Source of the DNA: an uncultured Propionibacteriaceae bacterium
Lineage (GTDB): Bacteria; Actinomycetota; Actinomycetes; Propionibacteriales; Propionibacteriaceae
Assembly: GCA_937926975.1 (NCBI GenBank)
Contig: CALBCJ010000004.1
Span: 1-64,000, forward strand
Length of the DNA stretch: 64,000 nt
Direction: 5' to 3'
Shown: in pieces, positions 7,999 to 17,256 of the stretch
How the letters are laid out: each line of letters opens with the position of its first letter
Position numbering within the stretch: position 1 is the stretch's first letter
Made by a program: the position numbers and the translations under genes
Notes under the pieces: model-generated
The model's database searches: none
Told to the model about the DNA's origin: nothing
The model's input: only the letters and a program-made list of their open reading frames with translations

Positions 7999-8700
7999 TC
8001 AGACTCCCAGCAGGTCCGCGTCGTCGTGTGGGTGGGGGCTCAGCGCAGGGTCGATCCCGTACGGCTCCAGGCCCACGTCCTCGGCCTCGGGCCCGTCACG
8101 CAGCAGCCGGGCCACCAGCTCGGCCTGGTCACCGTCGAGCGCCGGCAGGGTCGCCTGCAGCGCCCGTACGGCCGGCAGCCACCCGGAGCCCCGGTCAGCC
8201 AGCGCCAGCGCCAGCAGCTCGACCCCGACCCGGTGCCGGTTCAGCAGCTCCCACGCTAGGTCCAGGTCACCGACCGCGCCGAGCTCCAGCAGCACGCTCA
8301 GGTGGTCGGGCAGCTCGGTGCCGTTGAGGTCCCAGCCGGCCCGCCGGTACGCCTGCTTCAGCTCGACCAGCGCCACGCCCCGCTTCCGGGAGTCGCCGTG
8401 GGTGTAGTACGTCAGGTGCAGCGCGCAGCGGCGGGTGTAGTCGAAAGTCTCCACGTACCGGCGCTGGGCCGCGCCCAGACCCACCTGGTCGAGGTGGTCG
8501 ACCAGCCCGGTCAGCAGCGGCCCGACCTCCTGCGGCAGGACCTCGGCGGCCCGCCGCAGCGCCGGCAGCCGCCCGTACAGGGCCTCGTCGGGGTAGCCGA
8601 GCAGCAGCGACACCAGCTGCCAGGTGGCCCGCACCACCAGGTCGTCCATCTCGCGGCGCGGCACCCCGGCCGCCCGGGGCCGGACCAGCGGGGCCCTCAT
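7999..8700 (-). CDS. narJ: Nitrate reductase assembly chaperone (delta subunit)
   Basis: A protein of 233 residues. NarJ is a cytoplasmic TorD-like chaperone that holds NarG until molybdenum cofactor and iron-sulfur clusters are inserted; it is not part of the final enzyme. Family features seen are LVSLLLGYPDEALY, the HLDQVGLGAAQRRYVETFDYTRRCALHLTYY block, and the GDSRKRG turn. ATG 8700 overlaps the narH stop by four bases (ATGA), which decides the start against longer readings that would run into narH. It lies between narH and narI, the canonical order. Confidence 0.95.
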   Translation of the reverse strand: MRAPLVRPRAAGVPRREMDDLVVRATWQLVSLLLGYPDEALYGRLPALRRAAEVLPQEVGPLLTGLVDHLDQVGLGAAQRRYVETFDYTRRCALHLTYYTHGDSRKRGVALVELKQAYRRAGWDLNGTELPDHLSVLLELGAVGDLDLAWELLNRHRVGVELLALALADRGSGWLPAVRALQATLPALDGDQAELVARLLRDGPEAEDVGLEPYGIDPALSPHPHDDADLLGV

Positions 8701-10259
8701 CGAGGGCTCCCCGTCGGCACTCCCCGGCCGTCCCAGTCGAGGTACTGGCCCTTCTTCCTCGTCGACAGGGAGCTGATGCTGACCGGGACCGGCCCGCCGC
8801 CCGGGCGCGGGCCGCCCTCGCCGACCGGGCACTCGGTGCTGAGCGCCTCCAGCGCGTGGGCCTGCTCGTGGTGCGCGGTCGGGATCACGTACCGCTCGTC
8901 GTACTTCGCGATCGCCATCAGCCGGAACATGTCCTGCACTCCGGCGCCGGTCATCTGGACCTGCTGGGCGATCTCCTCGCGCGGCTCGCGGCCCAGGTTG
9001 AGGTCCCGCAGGTACGAGCGCATCGCCGACATCTTCTGCAGCACCGCCCGGACCGGCTCCACGTTCCCGGCGGTGAACAGGTTCGCCAGGTACTCGACCG
9101 GGATCCGCAGCGCGTCGACCGCCCGGAACAGGTTCTGGGCGTCCTCACCGTCGTGCCCGGTCGAGGCCAGCGCGTCCACGACCGGTGACAGCGGCGGCAC
9201 GTACCAGACCATCGGCATGGTCCGGTACTCCGGGTGCAGCGGCAGCGCCACCCGGTAGTCCAGGATCAGCTTCTTCACCGGCGACCGGCGGGCCGCCTCG
9301 ACCCAGTCGTGCGGAATGCCCTGACGCTCGGCCTCGGCCCGCACCTGCGGGTCCTCCGGGTCCAGGAAGACAGTCAGGAATCGCTCGTACAGCCGCTGCT
9401 CGTCCGGCTCCGACGCCGCGGCCAGGACCGCGTCCGCGTCGTACAGCATCAGCCCGATGTAGCGCAGCCGCCCGACGCAGGTCTCGGCGCAGACCGTCGG
9501 AATGCCGTGCTCGACCCGCGGGTAGCAGAAGGTGCACTTCTCGGCCTTGCCGGTCCGGTGGTTGAAGTAGATCTTCTTGTACGGGCAGCCGGAGACGCAC
9601 ATCCGCCAGCCGCGGCAGCGGTTCTGGTCGACCAGGACAATGCCGTCGGTCTCGCGCTTGTAGATCGCCCCCGACGGGCAGGACGCGGCGCAGGCCGGGT
9701 TCAGGCAGTGCTCGCAGATCCTGGGCAGGTAGAACATGAACGTCTGCTCGAACTCGAACCGGACCTTGTCCTCAATGCCCTTGAGCATCGGGTCGCGGTG
9801 GCCGAACTCAACCGTTCCGCCGAGGTCGTCGTCCCAGTTCGGGCCCCAGGCCGGCACCATCGGCTCGCCGGTGATCAGCGACTGCGAGCGCGCCACCGGG
9901 AAGTGCTGCTGGGCCGGGGCCGCGAGCAGGCTCTGGTAGTCGTACGTCCAGGGCTCGTAGTAGTCGCTGATCTGGGGCAGCCTCGGGTTGCCGAAGAGGT
10001 TCGCCAGCTGGCGGAACCGGCCGCCGCCCCTCAGCTGGAGCCGGCCGCGCCGGTTGAGCTCCCAGCCGCCGCGCCACTTCTCCTGGTCCTCGTACTCGCG
10101 CGGGTAGCCCAGCCCGGGCCGGGTCTCGACGTTGTTGAACCAGACGTACTCGGTGCCGGACCGGTTCGTCCAGGCCTGCTTGCAGGTGACCGAGCAGGTG
10201 TGGCAGCCGATGCACTTGTCGAGGTTCATCACCATCGCCAGCTGAGCCATGATCTTCAT
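8697..10259 (-). CDS. narH: Respiratory nitrate reductase beta subunit (iron-sulfur)
   Basis: A protein of 520 residues that carries electrons from NarI hemes to NarG. Four cysteine clusters are visible: CIGCHTCSVTCKQ near the N-terminus, CEHCLNPACAASCP, CRGWRMCVSGCP and CTFCYP with CAETC. The third has Trp instead of the second Cys, the known NarH signature for a [3Fe-4S] cluster beside three [4Fe-4S]. Starts at Met1 or Met4 (MKIMAQL) are both possible. It follows narG by 20 bp and overlaps narJ by four bases. Length and all cluster ligands are normal. Confidence 0.96.
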   Translation of the reverse strand: MKIMAQLAMVMNLDKCIGCHTCSVTCKQAWTNRSGTEYVWFNNVETRPGLGYPREYEDQEKWRGGWELNRRGRLQLRGGGRFRQLANLFGNPRLPQISDYYEPWTYDYQSLLAAPAQQHFPVARSQSLITGEPMVPAWGPNWDDDLGGTVEFGHRDPMLKGIEDKVRFEFEQTFMFYLPRICEHCLNPACAASCPSGAIYKRETDGIVLVDQNRCRGWRMCVSGCPYKKIYFNHRTGKAEKCTFCYPRVEHGIPTVCAETCVGRLRYIGLMLYDADAVLAAASEPDEQRLYERFLTVFLDPEDPQVRAEAERQGIPHDWVEAARRSPVKKLILDYRVALPLHPEYRTMPMVWYVPPLSPVVDALASTGHDGEDAQNLFRAVDALRIPVEYLANLFTAGNVEPVRAVLQKMSAMRSYLRDLNLGREPREEIAQQVQMTGAGVQDMFRLMAIAKYDERYVIPTAHHEQAHALEALSTECPVGEGGPRPGGGPVPVSISSLSTRKKGQYLDWDGRGVPTGSPR

Positions 10260-10279
10260 CGTGGTCCGTCCTCTCCGGC

Positions 10280-13200
10280 TCAGAACTCGACGTGCTGGGA
10301 GCGCTTGCGGATCATCGTGACCTCATCGCGGTTGTTGCCGGTCGGGCCGTAGTAGTTGAACGCGAACGAGAGCTGGGCGTAGCCGCCGGCGATGTGCGTC
10401 GGCTTGACCAGGATCCGGGTCAGCGAGTTGTGGATTCCGCCGCGCCGCCCGTCGCGCTCGGTGAGCGGCACCGCGATCAGCCGGTCCTGGGCGTGGTACA
10501 TGTACACCGTCCCCTCCGGCATCCGGTGCGAGACGACCGCCCGGCAGCTGACCACACCGTTGCGGTTCACCAGCTCCACCCAGTCGTTGTCCTGGACCTG
10601 GATCTTGGCCGCGTCCTGCGGGCTGATCCAGATCTGCTGCCCGCCGCGCGACAGGGTCTGCATGAACCAGTTGTCCTGGTACTGGGAGTGGATCGCCCAC
10701 TTGAAGTGCGGGGTCAGGTACCGCACCGACACCCCGAGCTCGCTGGTCTGCCCGACCGGGGCCTCCCCGAACAGCCGGGTCATGTTCAGCGGCCCCCGGT
10801 ACGTGGGCAGCTGCTCGCCGAGCGCGATCATCCAGTCGTGGTCCAGGAAGAAGTGCATCCGCCCGGTCAGGGTGTGCCACGGCTTGAGCCGCTCGGTGTT
10901 GATGGTGAACGGCGCGTACCGGCGCCCGCCGGACTCCGACCCGGACCACTCCGGTGAGGTGATCACCGGCTGCGGCTGGGCCACGATCGACTGGAAGGTG
11001 ATCTGCCGGCCCTCGTGCTCGGCGGCCAGGTCGTGCAGCTGCACCCCGGTCCGCTTCTCCAGGGTCTTGAAGCCCTCGGTGGCCAGGTGCCCGTTCGTGG
11101 TGCCGGCCAGCGACATGATCGCCTCGGCCACGTCGACCCCGTTGCCGAGCTTCGGGCGCCCCGCGGCCGGGCCGTCACGGCGGGTCCCGTTCTTGCCCCT
11201 CAGGTACGCGATGGCGCTGGTCACGTCAGTGACCAGGCCCTTCTGGGCGGTGCCCAGCCGGTCCAGCAGCGGGCCGACCGAGCCGTACTGGGCGCCGATC
11301 GCGGTGTAGTCCCGCTCGATCACCGTCAGCCGGGGCATCGTCACCCCCGGCACCGGGTCGACCTCGCCGGCAGCCCAGTACCGCGTGACCCCGTGCGGGG
11401 TCGCCATCGCGTCGGGCGAGTCGTGCATCAGCGGGGTCGCCACCACGTCGCGGCGCACCCCGAGGTGGTCCTCGGCCAGCTCGGAGACCTTGTCAGCCAG
11501 CGCCTGGAAGGTCTCCCAGTCGGTCCGCGCCTCCCACGGCGGGTCGATCGCCGGGGTGAACGGGTGGATGAACGGGTGCATGTCGGTGGTGTTGATGTCG
11601 TGCTTCTCGTACCAGGTCGCGGCCGGCAGCAGCACGTCCGACACCAGCGTCGACGAGGTCATCCGGAAGTCCAGCGTGCACAGGATGTCGAGCTTGCCCT
11701 CGGGTGCCTGCTCCCGCCACACCAGGTCCTTCGGCCGCAGCCCGGGCCCGGCCTCCTGCGCGGTCACCGACGAGTCGGTGCCGAGCAGGTGCTTGAGGAA
11801 GTACTCGTCGCCCTTGGCGGTGTTCCCGATCAGGTTCGAGCGCCACAGCGTCAGCGCCCGCGGGAAGCTCTCCGGGTTGTCCGGGTCCTCCACCGCGAAC
11901 GAGAGCCGGCCCTGCTGCAGCTGGTCGACCACGTACGCGGGGACCTCCTGCCCGGCCGCCGCCGCCTCGTCGGCCAGGGCCAGCGGGCTCCGGTCGAACT
12001 GCGGGAAGAACGGCATCCAGCCCATCTTGGCGGACTGCACGTACAGGTCGGAGGTCGTCTTCCCGGCGAAGGCACTGTTGCCGTACTCCTTGGCTGACAA
12101 GGTGTCGGCGTCGAAGGTGTCGTAGCGGTACTGGTCGGTGTGGATGTACCAGTAGCCGGTGTGGACCATCTGCCGGGCCGGGCGGTGCCAGTCCAGGGCG
12201 AACGCCATCGTCGCCCAGCCGGTGATCGGGCGGGCCTTCTCCTGCCCGACGTAGTGCGCCCAGCCGCCGCCGTTGCGGCCCTCGCAGCCGCACAGCTGGA
12301 TCAGGGTGAGCATGGTCCGGTAGATCACGTCGGCGTGGTACCAGTGGTTGGCTCCGGCGCCCATGATGATCATCGAGCGGCCCTCGGTGTCGACCGCGTT
12401 CTGCGCGAACTCCCGCGCCACCCGGACCACCTGGGCGGCCGGGACACCGGTGATGGTCTCCTGCCAGGCCGGGGTGTACGCGCCCTGCTCATCGTCATAG
12501 CCGGCCGGCCAGTCGCCGGGCAGGCCCGGGCGGCCCACCCCGTACTGGGCCAGCAGCAGGTCAAAGACCGTGGTCACGACCTGGTCGCCGACCCGGCGTA
12601 CGGGAACCCCGCGCCGCAGCCCGACCGGCTCCTCGGTCTCGGTGGTGAAGCCTGGCAGCTCGACCTCGGCCGGCTCCCAGCCGGGGGTGTCCATCAGGGT
12701 CAGCGCCGGCTCCAGGTCGCCCAGGTCGAGGTTCCAGCGGCCCACGTCGGCGTCGCCGAAGCGGTGCCCGAGGGTGCCGTTCGGACTGGCCACCTGGTCG
12801 GTCGCCTGGTCCCACAGCACCGGCTTGAACATCGCGTTGGCCTGGTCGGCGAGCGGGCCGGTGAGGTCCCCGGCGACCAGGTTCTTGCCCATCCGGTACG
12901 AGCCGTCGCCCTGGCGCTGCAGGGTCACCAGGAACGGTGAGTCGTTGTACGTGCGGTTGTACTCCTCGAAGTACGGCACCCGCCGGTCGACGAAGAACTC
13001 CCGGAGCACCACGTGGCCCATCGCCATCCCCAGCGCGGCGTCGGTGCCGGGGGCGACCGGGACCCACTCGTCGGCGAACTTCGTGGCCTCGGAGTAGTCG
13101 GGCGACATCACGACGACCTTCTGGCCGCGGTAGCGGGCCTCGGTCATCCAGTGCGCGTCGGGGGTCCTGGTCAGCGGCACGTTCGAGCCCCACATCAGCA

Positions 13201-13978
13201 GGTAGCCGGCGTCCCACCAGTCGCCCGACTCGCGCACGTCGGTCTGGTCGCCGTACACCTGCGGCGAGGCTGGCGGCAGGTCCGCGTACCAGTCGTAGAA
13301 CGACAGCATGCAGCCGCCGATCAGGCTGTGGTAGCGGGCGCCGGAGGCGTGGGAGACCATCGACATCGCGGGGATCGGGGAGAAGCCGGCGATCCGGTCC
13401 GGCCCGTACCGCTTGATGATGTACGTGTGGGCGGCGGCGACCATCTCGACCGCCTCGTCCCAGCTGGCCCGGACGAAGCCGCCCTTGCCGCGGGCCTGCT
13501 TGTAGGTGCGGGACTTCTCCTCGTCCTGCACGATCGACGCCCACGCCAGCACCGGGTCGCCGTACGCCTGCTTGGCCTCCCGGTACATGTCGAGCAGCAC
13601 GCCCCGCACGTACGGGTAGCGGACCCGGGTCGGGGAGTACGTGTACCAGGAGAAGGAGGCCCCGCGGGGGCAGCCGCGCGGCTCGTACTCGGGCCGGTCC
13701 GGGCCCACCGACGGGTAGTCGGTCTGCTGCGCCTCCCAGGTGATCAGGCCGTCCTTGACGTACACCTTCCAGGAGCACGAGCCGGTGCAGTTCACCCCGT
13801 GGGTCGAGCGGACGACCTTGTCGTACGACCAGCGGTCGCGGTAGAGGGAGTCGCTGATGCCGCCCTGCCGGGTGATGTAGCGGTGGTCGGGTGAGACGGC
13901 GCCCTTGCTGAAGAACCGGCCGGTGCTCACGAGCAGGTCGTTCAGCGGGCCGTCGATGCCCGGGCGGGGGTCGCTCAT
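10280..13978 (-). CDS. narG: Respiratory nitrate reductase alpha subunit (Mo-bisMGD catalytic subunit)
   Basis: A protein of 1232 residues that reduces nitrate to nitrite in the cytoplasm-facing membrane complex. The FS0 cluster motif is His60-x3-Cys64-x3-Cys68 (STHGVNCTGSCSWK) with a further Cys in RGCPRGAS. The segment FYDWYADLPPASPQVYGDQTD carries the Asp that ligates molybdenum in the family. Length matches NarG of other actinomycetes. I chose ATG 13978 because AAGGAGTG lies just upstream; a longer reading from 14011 has no such site. A clear promoter lies about 150 bp upstream. First gene of narGHJI; the divergent narK genes supply nitrate uptake. Confidence 0.97.
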   Translation of the reverse strand: MSDPRPGIDGPLNDLLVSTGRFFSKGAVSPDHRYITRQGGISDSLYRDRWSYDKVVRSTHGVNCTGSCSWKVYVKDGLITWEAQQTDYPSVGPDRPEYEPRGCPRGASFSWYTYSPTRVRYPYVRGVLLDMYREAKQAYGDPVLAWASIVQDEEKSRTYKQARGKGGFVRASWDEAVEMVAAAHTYIIKRYGPDRIAGFSPIPAMSMVSHASGARYHSLIGGCMLSFYDWYADLPPASPQVYGDQTDVRESGDWWDAGYLLMWGSNVPLTRTPDAHWMTEARYRGQKVVVMSPDYSEATKFADEWVPVAPGTDAALGMAMGHVVLREFFVDRRVPYFEEYNRTYNDSPFLVTLQRQGDGSYRMGKNLVAGDLTGPLADQANAMFKPVLWDQATDQVASPNGTLGHRFGDADVGRWNLDLGDLEPALTLMDTPGWEPAEVELPGFTTETEEPVGLRRGVPVRRVGDQVVTTVFDLLLAQYGVGRPGLPGDWPAGYDDEQGAYTPAWQETITGVPAAQVVRVAREFAQNAVDTEGRSMIIMGAGANHWYHADVIYRTMLTLIQLCGCEGRNGGGWAHYVGQEKARPITGWATMAFALDWHRPARQMVHTGYWYIHTDQYRYDTFDADTLSAKEYGNSAFAGKTTSDLYVQSAKMGWMPFFPQFDRSPLALADEAAAAGQEVPAYVVDQLQQGRLSFAVEDPDNPESFPRALTLWRSNLIGNTAKGDEYFLKHLLGTDSSVTAQEAGPGLRPKDLVWREQAPEGKLDILCTLDFRMTSSTLVSDVLLPAATWYEKHDINTTDMHPFIHPFTPAIDPPWEARTDWETFQALADKVSELAEDHLGVRRDVVATPLMHDSPDAMATPHGVTRYWAAGEVDPVPGVTMPRLTVIERDYTAIGAQYGSVGPLLDRLGTAQKGLVTDVTSAIAYLRGKNGTRRDGPAAGRPKLGNGVDVAEAIMSLAGTTNGHLATEGFKTLEKRTGVQLHDLAAEHEGRQITFQSIVAQPQPVITSPEWSGSESGGRRYAPFTINTERLKPWHTLTGRMHFFLDHDWMIALGEQLPTYRGPLNMTRLFGEAPVGQTSELGVSVRYLTPHFKWAIHSQYQDNWFMQTLSRGGQQIWISPQDAAKIQVQDNDWVELVNRNGVVSCRAVVSHRMPEGTVYMYHAQDRLIAVPLTERDGRRGGIHNSLTRILVKPTHIAGGYAQLSFAFNYYGPTGNNRDEVTMIRKRSQHVEF

Positions 13979-14125
13979 GCGCACTCCTTTGGCTGGTTCG
14001 GCAGGGAGCATTCAGTGGTGGGCAGCGGCCTCCTGGGCCGGCGGTGCAGCGGTGCCACCGTCGGCCGGCGAGCAGGGGGCGAGGAGAACCATGGACGTCC
14101 CTATCGTCTGGCAAGCGTCCCTCGT

Positions 14126-14154
14126 ATTTCATCAGCGGCCCCTGGTGGTGTCAA
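14126..14154 (-). promoter_or_regulatory. narGHJI promoter
   Basis: On the minus strand TTGACA (14149-14154), 17-bp spacer, TGAAAT (14126-14131). This is a near-consensus vegetative-type promoter. The start point would be near 14118, giving a 5' leader of about 140 nt before narG. The rest of 13979-14331 shows no gene. Confidence 0.6.
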
Positions 14155-14296
14155 CGGGACTCGGCCGGGGCGGTACGGGTCCCGCGGCCGGTGCCACCGC
14201 TCCCCGTGGGCGCCTGCTCTGCGCGGACTGCGAGAGGGAGCCGGAGCCGGTCCGGGGAGGCTCGTCGGTGCCGGGTCCGGGGCCCGAGGCAGGGGT

Positions 14297-14325
14297 TTTA
14301 CACCAGGTCTGAGCCGTGTTAACTT
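14297..14325 (+). promoter_or_regulatory. narK promoter, leaderless
   Basis: TTTACA (14297-14302), 17-bp spacer, TAACTT (14320-14325), then six bases to GTG 14332. The geometry places the first transcribed base at or next to the start codon, and there is no ribosome site. It is the best promoter in the window for a leaderless gene. Confidence 0.65.
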
Positions 14326-14331
14326 CGCGCC

Positions 14332-15771
14332 GTGGAGCACGAGCCGAGGGGTGCCGGTCGGGTTCTGACCATGTCGACCATCGGGTTCACCCTGATGTTC
14401 GCGGTCTGGCTGATGTTCGGGATTCTCGGGGTCCCGATCAGCACCGAGCTGGGGCTCGGCAAGGAGCAGCTCAGCTGGGTTCTCGCCGCCGCCACCCTCA
14501 ACGGCTCGATGTGGCGGCTGCCGGCCGGGATCATCACCGACCGGGTCGGTGGGCGGAAGGTGATGGCGGCGATGCTGTTCGCCTCCGCCGTGCCGGCCTA
14601 CCTGGTGTCGCTGGTCGACAGCTTCGCGCTGCTGCTGGTGCTGGCTTTTCTGGTCGGCTTCGCCGGCAACTCGTTCAGCGTCGGCATCGCCTGGAACGCG
14701 GCCTGGTTCACCCGGCACCGGCAGGGCGCCGCGCTCGGGGTCTTCGGCGCCGGCAACGTCGGGGCCTCGGTCACCAAGCTGATCGGGCCCGGGATCATCA
14801 CCGCCACGGCGGGCTCCTCGTACGCGCTGGGCGTGGTCGGCGGCTGGCGCCTGATCCCCGTGGTCTACGCGGTGCTGCTGGTTGTCGTCGGGGTCCTGAC
14901 GCTGGTCATCACCCCTCGTCACGACCGCGCGCCCGGCTCGAGCAAGTCGCTGTCGTCGATGCTGGCGCCGCTGCGGCACGTCCGGGTCTGGCGGTTCTCC
15001 CTCTACTACGTCGCGGTCTTCGGCGCGTACGTGGCGCTGTCGGGCTGGCTGCCGACGTACCTGATCGAGAGCTTCCAGGTGTCGCTGGCGACGGCCGGGC
15101 TGCTGACCGCGCTGTTCATCTTCCCGGCGTCGCTGCTGCGCCCGGTCGGCGGCTGGGTGTCGGACCGCTGGGGCGCGCGGCGCGCCATGTACGTGACGTT
15201 CGCGGTCATGCTCGTCTCGTCGGGGATCTTGATGATGCCGAACGGGCACATCGTGATCGTGCACCCTGACGGCTCCCACAGCGAGCACCTGTCGTACGCG
15301 ATCTCGCTGGCGCCGTTCATGGTGCTGGTGTTCGTGCTGGGCTGTGCCATGGGGATCGGCAAGGCCGCCGTGTACAAGCACATTCCGGAGTACTTTCCGG
15401 ACAATGTCGGGTCGGTCGGTGGCCTGGTCGGGATGCTGGGTGGCCTGGGTGGCTTCTTTCTGCCGCCGATGTTCGCCTACACCCAGCGCTGGAGCGGTTT
15501 CCCGTCGGCCACCTTCTTCGTCCTGTTCGTGCTGGTGGTGGTCTGTACGGTCTGGATGCACATCACCGTGTACCGGATGATGCACTCCCAGACGCCGCAG
15601 CTGGCTCACGAGCTGGAGGACCCCGAGCAGAACAGCGCCGCCTCGGGCCAGGAGCCTGGTCCTGAGCCGGCCGGGGGGCCCGAGCCGGGCAGCGGGCGGC
15701 CCGGCCCGCAGCCAACCACCACCACGCCGGGCCACGCCGAGCCCGCGTCCCTTCTCACCAAGGAGCGCTGA
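14332..15771 (+). CDS. narK: Nitrate/nitrite transporter, NarK family (first of two)
   Basis: A protein of 479 residues of the major facilitator superfamily with about twelve membrane segments. NarK signature pieces are visible: LSWVLAAATLNGSMWRLPAG, GFAGNSFSVGIAWNAAWF and the second-half glycine-rich motif GSVGGLVGMLGGLGGFFLPP. The conserved arginine in helix 2 (MWRLPAG) and in helix 8 (LLRPVGG) bind nitrate in family members. The C-terminal 50 residues form a Pro/Gly/Glu-rich hydrophilic tail. It starts at a leaderless GTG and ends by overlapping the second narK by one base (TGATG). Divergence from narG implies joint expression under nitrate or low oxygen. Confidence 0.92.
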   Translation: MEHEPRGAGRVLTMSTIGFTLMFAVWLMFGILGVPISTELGLGKEQLSWVLAAATLNGSMWRLPAGIITDRVGGRKVMAAMLFASAVPAYLVSLVDSFALLLVLAFLVGFAGNSFSVGIAWNAAWFTRHRQGAALGVFGAGNVGASVTKLIGPGIITATAGSSYALGVVGGWRLIPVVYAVLLVVVGVLTLVITPRHDRAPGSSKSLSSMLAPLRHVRVWRFSLYYVAVFGAYVALSGWLPTYLIESFQVSLATAGLLTALFIFPASLLRPVGGWVSDRWGARRAMYVTFAVMLVSSGILMMPNGHIVIVHPDGSHSEHLSYAISLAPFMVLVFVLGCAMGIGKAAVYKHIPEYFPDNVGSVGGLVGMLGGLGGFFLPPMFAYTQRWSGFPSATFFVLFVLVVVCTVWMHITVYRMMHSQTPQLAHELEDPEQNSAASGQEPGPEPAGGPEPGSGRPGPQPTTTTPGHAEPASLLTKER

Positions 15772-17168
15772 TGAGTGCCGACACCCCTACCCGTACCGGC
15801 GGTGAGTGGCTCACCTCCTGGGACCCGGAGAACGAGGCCACCTGGGACCGGGGCCTGGCCTGGCGGACCCTGTGGATCACCACGTTCTCGCTGACCATGT
15901 GCTTTGCGGCCTGGTTCCTGCCCAGTGCCCTGATCCCGAAGCTGAATGCCCTGGGCTTTCAGTGGACGCCGAGCCAGCTGTACTGGATGGCGGCGATGCC
16001 GGGCCTGTCGGCGGGTCTGCTGCGGATGGTGTGGATGACGCTGCCGCCGATGATCGGGACCCGCAAGATGGTGGCGCTGACCTCGCTGCTGCTGGTCGCC
16101 CCGGTGCTGGGCTGGGGAGTCCGGGTGCAGAACCCGGCGACGCCGTACTGGGAGCTGATGGTGCTGGCGTTCCTGGCCGGCATCGGCGGCGGCGCCTTCT
16201 CCGGGTTCATGCCGTCCACCTCGTACTTCTTCCCGCGGCGGCTGTCGGGCACAGCGCTGGGCATTCAGGCTGGCATCGGGAACTTCGGGGTGTCGCTGGT
16301 GCAGCTGCTGACCCCGTGGCTGGTCGGGTTCTCGATGGTCGGCTTTCTCGGTGCCCCGCAGCAGATGCGGGTCGTGGGCGGCGCCACCCAGCAGGTCTGG
16401 TACCAGAACGCCGCCTTCGTCTGGATTCCGCTCTGCCTGGTCATCGGGGTGGTCGCCTGGGTGGCGCTGAAGTCGGTGCCGGTGAAGGCGAACCTGCGTC
16501 AGCAGCTCGACATCTTCGGCAACCAGGACACCTGGTGGATGACCCTGCTCTACATCATGACCTTTGGCACCTTCTCGGGCCTGTCGGCCCAGTTCGGGCT
16601 GCTGATGACCCAGCTGTACGGGTCGGGCAACGCCGCGATCGTCTCCGGCTCCGGCGCTGCGGCAGAGGTGCTCGTCGAGGGGTACCAGCTGCCGGACCCG
16701 GCCGCGTACGTCTTTCTCGGTCCGCTGGTCGGCGCGGGCGCCCGGGTGCTGTTCTCGCCGCTCACCGACCGGATGGGCGGCGCGGTCTGGACCCTGATCT
16801 CCGGGGTCGGGCTGATCGGCTCGATCGCGTTCACGATCACCGGGCTCAGCCCCGACCCGACCTCGGCAGCCACGCTGAGTGCCGGCTTCTCGCGGTTCCT
16901 GTGGGGAATGCTGCTGATCTTCTTGTTCTCGGGGATCGGGAACGCCTCCACCTTCAAGCAGATGCCGATGATCTTCGAGCGCCGCCAGGCCGGCGGCGTG
17001 ATCGGCTGGACCGCGGCCATCGCCGCCTTCGGCCCGTTCCTGTTCGGGGTCGGCCTGAGCTCTCTCGGCGCCGTCCCGTTCTACGTGATCGGCGTGGTCT
17101 GGGCGGTCGGGTGCACCGCCATCACCTGGTGGCGCTACTCCCGCAAGGGTGCCGCAAAGCCGAGCTGA
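15771..17168 (+). CDS. narK: Nitrate/nitrite transporter, NarK family (second of two)
   Basis: A protein of 465 residues, also MFS, with about twelve membrane segments preceded by an N-terminal soluble stretch ending in RGLAWRTLWITTFSLTMCFAAWF. Family marks are PGLSAGLLRMVWMTLPPMIGTRK, AGIGGGAFSGFMPSTSYFFP and a second arginine motif VGAGARVLFSPLTDRMGG. It is clearly diverged from the upstream NarK and probably has a different mode: proton symport and nitrate/nitrite antiport occur in paired NarKs of other bacteria, but I cannot say which is which here. Translationally coupled to the first narK. It ends convergently with the hydrolase gene. Confidence 0.92.
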   Translation: MSADTPTRTGGEWLTSWDPENEATWDRGLAWRTLWITTFSLTMCFAAWFLPSALIPKLNALGFQWTPSQLYWMAAMPGLSAGLLRMVWMTLPPMIGTRKMVALTSLLLVAPVLGWGVRVQNPATPYWELMVLAFLAGIGGGAFSGFMPSTSYFFPRRLSGTALGIQAGIGNFGVSLVQLLTPWLVGFSMVGFLGAPQQMRVVGGATQQVWYQNAAFVWIPLCLVIGVVAWVALKSVPVKANLRQQLDIFGNQDTWWMTLLYIMTFGTFSGLSAQFGLLMTQLYGSGNAAIVSGSGAAAEVLVEGYQLPDPAAYVFLGPLVGAGARVLFSPLTDRMGGAVWTLISGVGLIGSIAFTITGLSPDPTSAATLSAGFSRFLWGMLLIFLFSGIGNASTFKQMPMIFERRQAGGVIGWTAAIAAFGPFLFGVGLSSLGAVPFYVIGVVWAVGCTAITWWRYSRKGAAKPS

Positions 17169-17176
17169 GGCCGCTG

Positions 17177-17256
17177 AGCTGCAGGCCGCGCCGGGGCGAG
17201 GTCGGTCGCGGCCTGCTCGCTGCGGTCAGCTTAGCTGCAGGCTGCGCCGGGGGCGG
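17177..17256. repeat. Short direct repeat straddling the end of the hydrolase gene
   Basis: AGCTGCAGGCCGCGCCGGGG at 17177-17196 recurs with one change at 17233-17252, where it encodes the last residues of the hydrolase. The downstream copy lies in the gap after narK. It looks like a small tandem duplication of the gene end. Confidence 0.5.

Noticed and set aside
13979..14118. A riboswitch in the narG leader
   Set aside because: The leader is long enough, but I find no conserved riboswitch core.
12561..14132. A long minus-strand frame overlapping the start of narG
   Set aside because: It is out of frame with narG, has no motifs and is rich in Arg/Pro/Gly as expected of a shadow frame.
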